Shown here: one piece after another, positions 1 through 8,512 of the stretch
How the letters are laid out: each line of letters starts with the position of its first letter
Numbering within the stretch: the first letter of the stretch is position 1
Origin: Serratia marcescens
Lineage (GTDB): Bacteria > Pseudomonadota > Gammaproteobacteria > Enterobacterales > Enterobacteriaceae
Direction of reading: 5' to 3'
Assembly (NCBI RefSeq): GCF_001902635.1
Contig: NZ_MJAO01000006.1
Span: 1 to 64,000 of the forward strand
Length of the DNA: 64,000 nucleotides
Made by a program: the position numbers and the translations under genes
The notes under the pieces: generated by a model
What the model was told of the DNA's origin: nothing
What the model saw: the letters and a program-made list of their open reading frames with translations, nothing else
Database searches by the model: none

Positions 1-1
1 C

Positions 2-274
2 AAAGAGTTAAGCGGGGCATCCGTACCCTTCGATTTTGATGTCCACGCCATGATTTCCTGCGATGACGCGCCCGCACTGGAAAAAACGCTGCACGATCAT
101 CTGGAAAGTTACCGCATTAACAGGATTAACTTACGCAAAGAATTTTTCCGGGTAGATCTCAGTAAAATAATTAATGAGGTGGAACGTCACCATGGGCGGG
201 TTGACTATATTGCCGACCCGGCAGCATTACAGTACCTGCAAAGCCAGGAATATGCGGAAAGCGAAGCGGCATAA
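2..274 (+). CDS. 3' end of a T5orf172/DUF4041-type (GIY-YIG-like) protein, partial
   Basis: An open frame runs in from the left edge without a start codon and stops at 272-274, so this is only the C-terminal 90 residues of a gene that begins outside the window. The segment FDFDVHAMISCDDAPALEKT followed by a stretch ending NRINLRKEFFRVDLSKI resembles the end of the T5orf172/MUG113 domain, a GIY-YIG-related nuclease fold often found in phage and island proteins with an upstream coiled coil (DUF4041). The catalytic part would lie upstream, so activity cannot be judged. The gene is followed 46 bp later by the vasL-like gene. The family call rests on recognition of this short tail only. Confidence 0.6.
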   Translation, partial: KELSGASVPFDFDVHAMISCDDAPALEKTLHDHLESYRINRINLRKEFFRVDLSKIINEVERHHGRVDYIADPAALQYLQSQEYAESEAA

Positions 275-320
275 ATAATAACCCTCAGGCTCTGTATGCA
301 AGTCAAATGGATATCTGGTC

Positions 321-1730
321 ATGAATGACATTCCCTCCCGTAAAATTAAAACCGGCAGCGACCCGCGCACGCTGCCGGATTATGCTGCTCTGCGCGATGA
401 GCTGAGTAAGCTGTCACATCCGGCGCGTCCGGATGTGAACTGGTGTTATGCCGAAAAACTCTGTCTTTCGTTGTTTGAGCAAAACGGCGTGGAGCTGCAG
501 ACGGCAGCCTGGTACACGCTTGCCCGGACTCAACTGGCCGGGCTGTTTGGCCTGAATGAAGGGCTGGCGATACTGGAAGCCCTGATAAGCCATCAGTGGG
601 GGGCGCTCTGGCCGCAGCCGGTACATGCCCGGATGGAAATCCTCAGTGGTCTGAGCCAGCGTATACAACAGCTGATGCGTACGCTCCCCTTGAATTACAG
701 TGACCTCAGTCAGCTTTATCGTGCCGAACAGCAGCTTGCCAGCCTGGGGGCGGTGCTCCAGCGGCTGGAACTCAAACATCTTAGCCAGTTCGATACACTG
801 CGCACCTTGATGCATAACAGTGCTGTTCGGCTGGAAAACAGTGATGGTGTCTCAGGTTCCGGCGCTGCTATTCAGCCCGGTATCGTGCTGCCTGCTGCGA
901 CAATGAATGATTCAGGGATATCATCTGAAGCCCACTCTGGTATCCCGATTGCAGAGAAAGACGCACCGGCCAGTCCAGTGAAGTGGGTGTATGTAACGCA
1001 ACCGGAACACCAGGTTAATGTGGAAGTACTTGCAGCGGTGCCGGCTCCGGCCAAAAAATGGAAATCCTTCGCCGCCGGAATGTGTACTATGCTGGGGATA
1101 AGCGTCATCACCATGTGGGGCTGGCAGTATCTTTACCATCCTGATCCACTGCAGACCCAGCTTGCTGCTTCATTGGCTCCGTTCCCTGCACCTCTCTCGT
1201 CTGAACAGGTGGGGATGTTGCGTCAGCAAACTCCGTTACCGCAGGACCTTATCGCGCAGACACAGCAGCAGCTTGCCCGACTGGATAAGTTGCCGCCTGA
1301 CTGGAATCTTGCTTACGCCAGAAAACTTACAGAACAGGCACAGGCTCTGTGGCCGGAACAGAGCAAGCCTCTGGCACAACAGTGGCAGCAACAGCTCAAC
1401 GCGAGTGCGCTGCCAGCTGAAAAACTGGACGGCTGGCACCAGGGCATGACGAAGCTGCAGCAACTGACCAGCCGGCTGAACGGGCTGGACGAACAGAAGG
1501 GAAAATACATGACGGTCAGCGAACTGAAATCCTCTGTCTTTGGCATGATGACTGATTTTGGACAGACTGTACCGACAGAAGAGCAACTTCGACAAATTCA
1601 GCACCTGCCCGTCGGTTCCCCTCAGCGTCAGCAGCTTATCAGGCAGCTTGAGCAGCATCTCCGGTCACAGATTTATACGCTGGGACAAATGGAAAACAGC
1701 GCACAGGTGAAAGAGGTGCAGCGTGAGTGA
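321..1730 (+). CDS. vasL: VasL-like type VI secretion protein (ImpA_N/TssA-related)
   Basis: The 469-residue product begins with an ImpA N-terminal-type region (about residues 10-170, including the DPRTLPDYAALRDEL stretch and a conserved W-rich segment near 70-110). A low-complexity linker follows, then one predicted membrane helix at about residues 248-268 and a helical C-terminal VasL region. Proteins of this type accompany T6SS clusters and are related to TssA, which primes and caps the contractile sheath; the membrane-anchored VasL branch is less well understood. No other T6SS gene lies in the window, so it is either the last gene of a cluster to the left or an orphan. The length looks complete. 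A decayed copy of its 3' end lies on the far side of the qat operon at 6748-7058. Confidence 0.75.
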   Translation: MNDIPSRKIKTGSDPRTLPDYAALRDELSKLSHPARPDVNWCYAEKLCLSLFEQNGVELQTAAWYTLARTQLAGLFGLNEGLAILEALISHQWGALWPQPVHARMEILSGLSQRIQQLMRTLPLNYSDLSQLYRAEQQLASLGAVLQRLELKHLSQFDTLRTLMHNSAVRLENSDGVSGSGAAIQPGIVLPAATMNDSGISSEAHSGIPIAEKDAPASPVKWVYVTQPEHQVNVEVLAAVPAPAKKWKSFAAGMCTMLGISVITMWGWQYLYHPDPLQTQLAASLAPFPAPLSSEQVGMLRQQTPLPQDLIAQTQQQLARLDKLPPDWNLAYARKLTEQAQALWPEQSKPLAQQWQQQLNASALPAEKLDGWHQGMTKLQQLTSRLNGLDEQKGKYMTVSELKSSVFGMMTDFGQTVPTEEQLRQIQHLPVGSPQRQQLIRQLEQHLRSQIYTLGQMENSAQVKEVQRE

Positions 1731-1919
1731 CCGGTAGCTCACAGAAACCCGTGCTCGTCATGTTGTTGCTCTTGCGGTACCAAACAGCTTTGCAGAGTGC
1801 TGTATAGACCTGCTGGACAGGTCCCCTGTACAAGAGAAGATTTGTGAATCTGAAGACAATGGTAGCAGTATTACTCATATTTTGTTTATTTTAGTGAAAT
1901 TTTAATTGGATTTTTGACT

Positions 1920-3797
1920 ATGTGGCATGATAACGAGACAACTGTCGATTATTTGAATTTTGGTGTTGTTGCTGATGCATGTGCAAGTATGCTGAAGCAG
2001 GCTAATGGGGAACCTATTTCTATAGGAGTCTCAGGTGGCTGGGGAGCTGGTAAATCTTCTCTGGTGAAAATGATTGCATCCCGCCTAGAGAGCTCTTCAG
2101 TTGAAGGGGCGTTGGTTAAAGAGGGAAATCAAGAAAAGCATTCCTTCGTCGTACTCACTTTCAATCCATGGCTATACCAAGATTTTGAGTCCGCCAGAAG
2201 TGCATTGTTACAAATTGTGGGGGACGAGATTGTTCGGCTTACAGATGAAAATAAGACTATCACTGACAAAGTATCTGAATTGTGGCGAAGGATAAATCTT
2301 CTCCGAGTCGCTCAATTAAGTGGCGAAGCTGCATTGACTTTAACTACTGGCATTCCTATTGGTTCTCTTGGAAAAACCATTTGTAAATTGGCTGGTTGGT
2401 TTGCGTCGGATGACAAATCGAGCAATGGATCATCAGATACAGATAGTCTCGAGCTAAATACCAGTGGTCTTCTAAAACCGAGTGAACCATTCTCGATGCC
2501 AGCCCATATTCAGGCATTCAGGGATACTTTAGAGAGTATTCTCGATGAGTTGAAAATTACGCTAGTAATATTTGTGGATGATTTAGACAGATGTTTGCCA
2601 CAAACAGCAATTTCAACACTTGAATCAATTCGTTTATTACTATTTATTCGCCGTAGCGCTTTCGTTATTGCTGCAGATAATGATTTTATAAAAGCTGCAG
2701 TGAAGGTTCACTTTGATGGCGCAGGAATTACGGGCGATGTTGCAACTAACTATTTCGATAAATTAATACAGGTTCCACTCCATGTTCCTCGCCTTGGTTT
2801 GAATGAGGCGAAAGCGTATCTGGTGCTTTTGCTGCTTGAGCGAGAGACTAACGCAGGCCATTTTAGCAAGGAAAGGTTCAATCATGCGCTTAGCGTTATC
2901 CCTGAGAAACTGCGTAATAGTTGGAAAGGTGAAACAATCAATCAAGAGTTTCTATATGAACTGGTAGAGCATGTTGATGCACTCAAAAGTTTAATGGATT
3001 TAGCCCAGGGTCTTGCGGCACTTCTCCATAGTTCTTTAGCAGTGAACGCCAATCCCCGGTTAATGAAAAGATTTTTAAATACCGTTTATCTGCGTGATGC
3101 TCTCTCCGCGCCTCAAGGAATAACTTTAGATATAGCAGCACTGGCAAAATGGCATCTCCTTGAAAGGTGCGATGAAAGCCTCGCAGAGGAACTTGCCAGT
3201 CGTGTTCATTCGGACAATGATGGTCGGGTACAAGTTTTGGCGGACGCTGAAGCCGCTGCAGCGGGTCAGAGTAGTTTACCTGAGCCTTTTAAGGATACAC
3301 CATTTACTCAGCAGTGGCTCCAACTCCTGCCAACTCTGGGAACCGAGGATTTGCGCCCACTTCTCCATCTAAGTCGTGACTCTGGAACTCGTGACTTCGG
3401 TGATGACAACATGACTCCAGATTCTAGAAAATTGAGAGATGCATTGAAAATTGCAACTAATGGTCATGAATCCTTAGTCGAACTTATGAAGAAAATAGGA
3501 CCTTCACAGACTGAGTTGGCGATGACTAAGGCGTGGCAGAGTAACAGTGGTTCACGTACCTGGAAGAGTTACAAGGATATTGTAATGCTGATTGAGTGCT
3601 GCAAGGTTTACAAGGAAATTGGAAATAAAGCGGTCAGCCTGTTGGAGCAGGCTCCTCTGAAACTTATTGGCCCAGGTTTAATCCCAACTCTTGGTGCTCA
3701 GTCATGGGCACAGCAACTTTTGGAACGATGGAAAGATCTTAACGAATTACCAAAGACGACTAGGAAGGCAATTGTGGACCTTGGGAGGGGGCGCTAA
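1920..3797 (+). CDS. qatA: QatA, KAP-family P-loop ATPase of the Qat anti-phage system
   Basis: This 625-residue KAP-family P-loop NTPase has a Walker A motif GGWGAGKSS at residues 39-47 and a Walker B-like VIFVDDLDR near residues 215-223. I start it at the ATG at 1920; an in-frame TTG two codons upstream is possible but less likely. It is the first gene of a tight four-gene operon whose stop overlaps the start of the next gene by one base. The order KAP ATPase, small unknown protein, QueC-like protein, TatD-like nuclease is the signature of the QatABCD defence system. QatA presumably powers or senses for the complex; the mechanism is inferred from the family. Base composition is lower in GC than the core genes. 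Confidence 0.9.
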   Translation: MWHDNETTVDYLNFGVVADACASMLKQANGEPISIGVSGGWGAGKSSLVKMIASRLESSSVEGALVKEGNQEKHSFVVLTFNPWLYQDFESARSALLQIVGDEIVRLTDENKTITDKVSELWRRINLLRVAQLSGEAALTLTTGIPIGSLGKTICKLAGWFASDDKSSNGSSDTDSLELNTSGLLKPSEPFSMPAHIQAFRDTLESILDELKITLVIFVDDLDRCLPQTAISTLESIRLLLFIRRSAFVIAADNDFIKAAVKVHFDGAGITGDVATNYFDKLIQVPLHVPRLGLNEAKAYLVLLLLERETNAGHFSKERFNHALSVIPEKLRNSWKGETINQEFLYELVEHVDALKSLMDLAQGLAALLHSSLAVNANPRLMKRFLNTVYLRDALSAPQGITLDIAALAKWHLLERCDESLAEELASRVHSDNDGRVQVLADAEAAAAGQSSLPEPFKDTPFTQQWLQLLPTLGTEDLRPLLHLSRDSGTRDFGDDNMTPDSRKLRDALKIATNGHESLVELMKKIGPSQTELAMTKAWQSNSGSRTWKSYKDIVMLIECCKVYKEIGNKAVSLLEQAPLKLIGPGLIPTLGAQSWAQQLLERWKDLNELPKTTRKAIVDLGRGR

Positions 3798-4606
3798 TGG
3801 GAACATCAACCTCTAGTGGGGGAGGGCGCGCAGGCTCACCGTTTGACCCTGAATGGTTAAAACCTGAAAGTGGCACTACAACAGGTGGAGGAGATTCGCC
3901 TGATTCACCATCGCAGGAGAATGGTGAAAATGTAATTCCTGATGGCGCAGTCGCCCCTGAACGACGGTTTGGACCTGCTCGTTCGCTACTTGGTGGATAC
4001 CTGCAAAATGGCAGCCACGACAATTTACGCGGTGCGACAAAAAGCATGGTCTCGAAAGGAATGGGAGGAGCGCGACGAGCTGCCACTACTATGCGAGGCG
4101 TTGCCAGCGGTGTCGGTAGTCTTGGTGAGTTCCTGACATCAGTCAGGGATAGAAGCGATCAGCGAGTGATTGATTGGCTTACTCACGTTCGTCAAGAGAA
4201 TCTTTCGGCAACGGATCTTACTCTTGAAATTTTGAAAGAAGTTATTCCTGAGACAGGAAGCGTTGATGATGAATCTCTCCGTAATGCTGGCGCGGAGGCT
4301 ATGGCGCAACTCTATGAACTTTATCCGGAAGTGGACATATTCAATCTCACGGATGCGCAAGTAGCTGAAGTCATGGGGTTGACCATTGCGAATGAGATTT
4401 GTAATCGAATAGATCTCCAGCTTGGGCAGACTTACGAAAAATTAAAATATGATCCTCTATTAATTCAGGAACGGCGTTCTGATATTCGCGAGTGGGTCGG
4501 CGCTAAGGTTAGAGTGGTATTGGAAAAACAAACTACAAAAAACACAACTCCGAAGAGCTTGGCTCAGTCCATTCTCTTCTCTGCCTTAGAGGTATTTTCA
4601 GAATGA
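3797..4606 (+). CDS. qatB: QatB, Qat system component of unknown biochemical role
   Basis: The product has 269 residues. The N-terminal 60 are low-complexity, rich in Gly, Ser and Pro. A Gly/Arg-rich segment follows (around residues 75-105, containing KGMGGARRAATTMRG), and the rest is helical. I see no catalytic motif. The identity comes mainly from position: it starts in the stop codon of qatA and ends in an ATGA overlap with qatC, exactly where QatB sits in known Qat operons. The overlaps indicate translational coupling, as expected for subunits made in fixed ratio. Its function in the system is not something the sequence shows. Confidence 0.85.
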   Translation: MGTSTSSGGGRAGSPFDPEWLKPESGTTTGGGDSPDSPSQENGENVIPDGAVAPERRFGPARSLLGGYLQNGSHDNLRGATKSMVSKGMGGARRAATTMRGVASGVGSLGEFLTSVRDRSDQRVIDWLTHVRQENLSATDLTLEILKEVIPETGSVDDESLRNAGAEAMAQLYELYPEVDIFNLTDAQVAEVMGLTIANEICNRIDLQLGQTYEKLKYDPLLIQERRSDIREWVGAKVRVVLEKQTTKNTTPKSLAQSILFSALEVFSE

Positions 4607-5867
4607 TTAAAGTTATGTGTACTAAAGCAGAACTTATACCAGCGTCGATTCCTGCTGATGTGCGAGTATTCTCCTATTTCAAAGGCGCTAAGCGTGCAGG
4701 TGTCGGTACAATTGCGAATCGATGGCATGGTGCATTGAAACGGGGTGGGTTTCGACCTTCAACAGAGATTTGGATTTTGTACAGTTTTGCCTCGCGGTAT
4801 GTAGCGCGGATCTATCAAGCACTAGAAGAACAAGTGCAGATGGCTGGACCCGGAATATTCAGCTTACGGTTGGATTGTGCGATCCAGATAAATGGCTACC
4901 GCTGAAATCCGATCTTGAAGATATGCTAAAAGTTCTGACTGGTGATTATTGGTTATTAAACTTCAATAATGCAGGCATGGAACCTCCTCAAGGAGATGGC
5001 GATTTTCTCAGCAATGACTGCGTGTCTTTATTATCGGGTGGACTAGATAGTCTAATAGGTGGGATTGATTTGGTAGCTAAAGGCCAAAAACCTCTATTTG
5101 TTTCTCAGCTCGCGCATAAAGATTCGGAGAGACAGAGAGCATACGCGACTATGCTGATGGGAAATGGCTCACATTATCAATGGAGTCATGGTATCAGCTT
5201 CAAAGGATCGCGCGAACCTTCTACACGTGGTCGTTCATTAGCTTTTTATGCATTTGCACTACTTGCTTCAACAAAAATCAACCTACCGAAGCCTACAATA
5301 TTTATCCCCGAAAATGGGGTGATCTCCATTAATCCTCCTTTGGTTCCAGGGCGTGTATCTAGTTTGAGTACTCGAACAACACATCCTATATTTATCGATA
5401 TGTTGCAAAGAGTTCTGGATACTTTGGGTATTCATGTGCAGTTTCAATTGCCTTACCGTTTTAAAACTAAAGGCGAAATGATGCGGGAATGTATTGACCA
5501 AGACCTCTTGCAAAAATGGGCTGCTGATTCTACAAGTTGTGGCCGTTTTCGAACTTATAATCGTCAGCACTGTGGACGCTGTGTTCCATGCTTGATCCGT
5601 CGGGCTGCATTCCTTGCATGGAAACCTGAGGGGGATACAACGTCTTACCGCTTTGGGTCTGTTGTTGGCAGTGACAAATCAAGTGCACCCGATGATCCTA
5701 TGGCTGTTGCACTTGCCATCCTTGATGTAAGGAAGAGGGGGCTTGACAGATTTCTTGGTGGCTCGTTGGCTTTTGCACCGATTAACGAGCGCCCTATGTA
5801 CCGTAGAGTTTTGCAAGAAGGTATAAAAGAGCTAGAAACTGTACTCACTCAGGATAAATTGCTTTGA
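4603..5867 (+). pseudogene. qatC: QatC (QueC-like) interrupted by a -1 frameshift near codon 57
   Basis: QatC is a QueC-like PP-loop protein. The N-terminal 57 codons (from the ATG at 4603 to the TGG at 4771-4773) are in one frame. The rest, including the PP-loop motif SLLSGGLDSL and a C-terminal zinc-type cluster (CGRF...HCGRCVPC), is in another frame, open to the TGA at 5865-5867. Putting one G back into the GG at 4772-4773 gives ...STEIWDFVQFCLAVCSAD and a 421-residue protein of the usual family length. The first frame alone ends at 4905 after 100 residues. No typical slippery heptamer is present, so a true deletion or a sequencing or assembly error is more likely than programmed frameshifting. 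If real, the Qat system is probably inactive, or works only through an internal start such as the ATG at 4722. Confidence 0.85.
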
Positions 5868-6622
5868 TTGATTTTCACTGTCACGTTGATTTGTATCCCA
5901 AGGCTAGAGATGTTTATGCTGGTGCGATTGAGCGTAATGTTTTCACTTGGTTAGTTACTACGAGCCCAAAGGCTTTTCAGGCTACAAGTCATGTTTTAGA
6001 AAAACATGAATCGGTAATGATCAGTCCTGGGCTTCATCCTGAAATTGTCGCTGATCGTTTCCAGGAATTGGAAATGCTTCTCGAGTTGATTCAAAACGTA
6101 GCTGCCGTAGGTGAGGTTGGACTGGATGGTTCAAAACGATATTCCACCAGTTACGCGATGCAACGTCGAGTGTTTTCCGAGGTGGTCAGGAAGTGCCACG
6201 ATGTTGGGGGACGAGCAATGAGCATTCACTCAAGACAGGCCGTTCCGGATGTGCTGGCTACCTTAAAAGCGTTCCCCTCTCACGGAATTCCTATTTTACA
6301 TTGGTTCACTGGAAGTGTTACGGAATTGAAAAATGCTTCAGCGCAGGGATGCTGGTTCAGTATTGGTCCGGCAGCTTTCAACTCTGCCGCAGGGAAAGCT
6401 CTTGCTACTAAGCTTCCTAAAGACAGGGTTGTGCCAGAGAGCGACGGGCCATTTGCTCAATTTAACAATCTAACTGTGATGCCATGGGATTTCAATATTA
6501 CAGTTCGATTGCTGGGCGAGGCGTGGTCAATGCCTGAGAGTGATGTGAAGCTACAATTATTGAGCAATGCTGAAAAGTTGCTTGGAGGTATGGGATGTAA
6601 TGGAATTGTATCTAATCTTTGA
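5864..6622 (+). CDS. qatD: QatD, TatD-family metal-dependent nuclease of the Qat system
   Basis: A TTG start overlaps the qatC stop (TTGA). The 252-residue product is a TatD-type amidohydrolase fold: the N-terminal metal motif DFHCHVDLYP, a GLHPE segment at about residues 57-61, GEVGLDG near 84-90, a conserved histidine in the SIHSRQ and ILHWFTGS segments, and an ESDGPF motif near 187-192. These are the metal ligands expected of a TatD DNase. It is the last gene of the qat operon. In this system it is taken to be the nuclease effector, which is an inference from family and context. The reading frame is complete. Confidence 0.88.
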   Translation: MIDFHCHVDLYPKARDVYAGAIERNVFTWLVTTSPKAFQATSHVLEKHESVMISPGLHPEIVADRFQELEMLLELIQNVAAVGEVGLDGSKRYSTSYAMQRRVFSEVVRKCHDVGGRAMSIHSRQAVPDVLATLKAFPSHGIPILHWFTGSVTELKNASAQGCWFSIGPAAFNSAAGKALATKLPKDRVVPESDGPFAQFNNLTVMPWDFNITVRLLGEAWSMPESDVKLQLLSNAEKLLGGMGCNGIVSNL

Positions 6623-6747
6623 CGTGGGCTGACTCCGCTGCGTATTCCGACACAATCCGACCATTGATTCTGATGTAATTCGTGCCGATTTGTTCCGGTC
6701 AGATTTAGCCATCCATCGGAATCCCGCTTTTTTCGCTTTTAAAATAA

Positions 6748-7058
6748 TGGACACGGGCACCACTACAGCGCTGGGAACAGTACCAGGCGGCCAGTACGTT
6801 GCCTGCAAGTGAACTGAATGGTGGGCACGATGGAATGATGCAGTTTCGGGCGCTGTCGGGTAACTGGATGCCCCGGGCAGGCAGAAAATGAAGACGAGCG
6901 TCTGGCGCATTACCAGCAAATTTGCCAGTGTTCTCCCGGTTGCAGAGCATCTCTGACAGCTCGTTTCAGCTTCCGGAGTGAATACAGAGCAGGCTGTCCG
7001 TCCCCTGGATTCGCTGATTCATCTACTTGAACAATCGACAGTACTGATAGAGCAATAA
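6748..7058 (+). pseudogene. Decayed 3' remnant of a second vasL-like gene
   Basis: This interval has no intact ORF, but its broken frames match the C-terminal part of the VasL protein encoded at 321-1730. The segment LQRWEQYQAASTLPASELNG followed by GHDGMMQFRALSG aligns with LAQQWQQQLNASALPAEKLDG followed by WHQGMTKLQQLTS. After a frame change, MKTSVWRITSKF matches the MTVSELKSSVF region weakly. The end LDSLIHLLEQSTVLIEQ, stopping at 7056-7058, parallels RQQLIRQLEQHL near the VasL end. The qat operon therefore lies between an intact vasL and this fossil. The next gene starts only 3 bp after the fossil's stop. The 6623-6747 stretch before it holds nothing I can identify. Confidence 0.62.
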
Positions 7059-7061
7059 CAT

Positions 7062-7817
7062 ATGTCTGATAAAAATTCATTACGACGAAATCATTTTTCT
7101 CGCTGGAGCCTCAGTGAGATGGAGTTTGTCGAAAAGAGTTACGGTAAACTCCCGACGCAGCAGATAGCAGATTTTCTGGGGAGAGGTATTCCGGCAGTCA
7201 GAGCAATGGCGCTAAAACTTGGTGTTGGTCGTACGGGAGCTAAACCGTGGTCGCTAGCTGAAATTGAGGTAGTGAAAAAATATTATTCACACGGTGCTAG
7301 TATTGTCATGGTGCAGACTCTGTTGCCGCACCGTGATAAGGAGTCTATCAGAAAACAGGCAGCTAAAGCCGGTGTTACCGATGTCCGGGATTGGCATCCT
7401 GATGCAATTAAATTTTTGAAAGAGCACTATGGTCATATGAATGTTGAGGATATCGCCATTACTCTCAACAAAACTGCCAGTGCTGTGAGGAACAGAGCTA
7501 CTGTTATGAAACTCGGGAAAGCGCGACTCAGAAAATGGACTCCTGAAGAGAACGCGATATTAACCTCTCAATACGCTAACTCAGATAATCTTAATGAAAT
7601 TCATGCATTATTACCTCATCGTTCCAGACGAGCTATTGCTACGCAGGCGACCAAATTAGGATTAAAACGAGCAGAGGCATGGACGTCAGAAGAACTCAGT
7701 ATTTTTCAGCAATATTATCCGGCTCTGGGAAGAAAGGTTGTCGCGATGTTACCAGGCCGGACCGTTAACTCGGTTCATCGGCAGGCTGAAAAGCAAGGGC
7801 TACGACGATATGCTTGA
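7062..7817 (+). CDS. Five-repeat SANT/Myb-like helix-turn-helix protein, function unknown
   Basis: The 251-residue product consists of five tandem units of exactly 48 residues. The anchoring tryptophan recurs at positions 15, 63, 111, 159 and 207. Each unit has the form W(S/T/H)xxExxxL/VxxxY, a central I/V-A-x-x-L-x-x-R turn, and a closing A-V/I-xxx-A-xxLG helix, as in SANT/Myb or homeodomain-like DNA-binding repeats. There is no signal peptide, membrane segment or enzymatic domain. The ATG at 7062 follows the vasL fossil by 3 bp and has only a weak ribosome-binding site, so the gene may once have been translated together with vasL. DNA binding is an inference from fold; the biological role is unknown to me. 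Confidence 0.75.
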   Translation: MSDKNSLRRNHFSRWSLSEMEFVEKSYGKLPTQQIADFLGRGIPAVRAMALKLGVGRTGAKPWSLAEIEVVKKYYSHGASIVMVQTLLPHRDKESIRKQAAKAGVTDVRDWHPDAIKFLKEHYGHMNVEDIAITLNKTASAVRNRATVMKLGKARLRKWTPEENAILTSQYANSDNLNEIHALLPHRSRRAIATQATKLGLKRAEAWTSEELSIFQQYYPALGRKVVAMLPGRTVNSVHRQAEKQGLRRYA

Positions 7818-7906
7818 AAAGCATGGATATCTGTCTGAGCACGAGTAGACCTATTACGCTATTGAAGTCTGATGTCACTCAATCCACTTGGTAATGCCAT
7901 ACAGGA

Positions 7907-7948
7907 TAAAAAAAGAACGGACGCCCGGGCATAAAAGCCCTGGCGCCC
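7907..7948 (-). terminator. Rho-independent terminator of the small Cys-rich gene
   Basis: Read on the minus strand, an imperfect GC-rich hairpin (GGGCGCCAGGGC pairing with GCCCGGGCGTCC around a TTTTAT loop) is followed by GTTCTTTTTTT. It starts about 12 bp after the stop codon of the minus-strand gene at 7961-8170, which supports that gene being transcribed. Confidence 0.65.
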
Positions 7949-7960
7949 AAGTTTATGCCG

Positions 7961-8170
7961 TTATATATTTTTTTCTCGTGCGCGTCTCTCCTGAATGCCT
8001 GGTCCATGCCAGTAACGCAGGTGCCCGCACATCCAGCAGGAGCAACTGCACGGGGTTTTATAATGATGACCCTGATGTTCCGGGCTGCAGTTACCAATCG
8101 CGTTGTCGTGTTGCCGTTTTTGTTTCATTCGACGCATATGGTGGCGTCGTTCCGCACGGGTTCTTGCCAT
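7961..8170 (-). CDS. Small Arg/Cys-rich protein with CSCWMCG motif, conserved family of unknown function
   Basis: This 69-residue ORF is supported by a good ribosome-binding site (GAGGAAAAACC before the ATG), a downstream terminator, and a sequence type I recognise from many bacterial genomes. The N-terminus is basic (MARTRAERRHHMRRMKQKR). A cluster with C41, C43, C45 and C48 follows, reading CSCSCWMCG and then a short R/W/H stretch. The paired cysteines look like a metal site, and the Arg-rich start suggests nucleic-acid contact; both are inferences. I know of no assigned function for this family. It stands alone on the minus strand between plus-strand island genes. Confidence 0.7.
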   Translation of the reverse strand: MARTRAERRHHMRRMKQKRQHDNAIGNCSPEHQGHHYKTPCSCSCWMCGHLRYWHGPGIQERRAREKNI

Positions 8171-8188
8171 GGTTTTTCCTCATATTGA

Positions 8189-8207
8189 GCGCGGTCGTCA
8201 ACCGCGC
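8189..8207 (-). promoter_or_regulatory. Leader hairpin before the small Cys-rich gene
   Basis: A perfect 7-bp inverted repeat (GCGCGGT / ACCGCGC) with a 5-nt loop lies 18 bp upstream of the start codon at 8170 on the minus strand, just ahead of its ribosome-binding site. It could shape translation or be part of a promoter-region operator; nothing shows which. Confidence 0.35.
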
Positions 8208-8512
8208 GGCTATGAGGACAGTCATTTTGGGATTCAGAAGCCTCATCAATCGTATCCTAATGTTCTTACTCAGTAATCACTATACCAGTATGTTGCTATC
8301 ATGGAGCACGTATTGTGCCCAGGATGTCAGAAATATAGTAGCTTGAGATCGTCTTGGCCCAGTTGATGTCCATATTATTAAAGTGGGGAACTCATTGCCA
8401 GTAGTAGATAAAACAGAATGAAAAAATTGATTTTGTAAAAGCTGGCCGTTGATGCATTCATTCTGAATGAAAGGTGATTTCAAATGGATATATTTAAAAA
8501 AGAGAGGTGGTA
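8208..8512. other. Gap without a recognisable gene
   Basis: This roughly 300-bp AT-rich stretch lies between the divergent small Cys-rich gene and the exported protein at 8513. I see no conserved ORF, RNA gene or repeat in it. It must hold the promoters of the two divergent genes, but I cannot place them with confidence. Confidence 0.5.

Noticed and set aside
4760..4785. Programmed -1 frameshift in qatC
   Set aside because: The junction has no X-XXY-YYZ slippery heptamer and no clear downstream structure; a single-base deletion or sequence error explains it more simply.
6623..6747. Insertion-sequence remnant downstream of qatD
   Set aside because: The stretch looks like broken coding DNA, but I could not tie it to any transposase, and no terminal inverted repeats were seen.
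7888..8346. A 152-codon plus-strand ORF
   Set aside because: It overlaps the better supported minus-strand Cys-rich gene and its terminator and lacks a ribosome-binding site.
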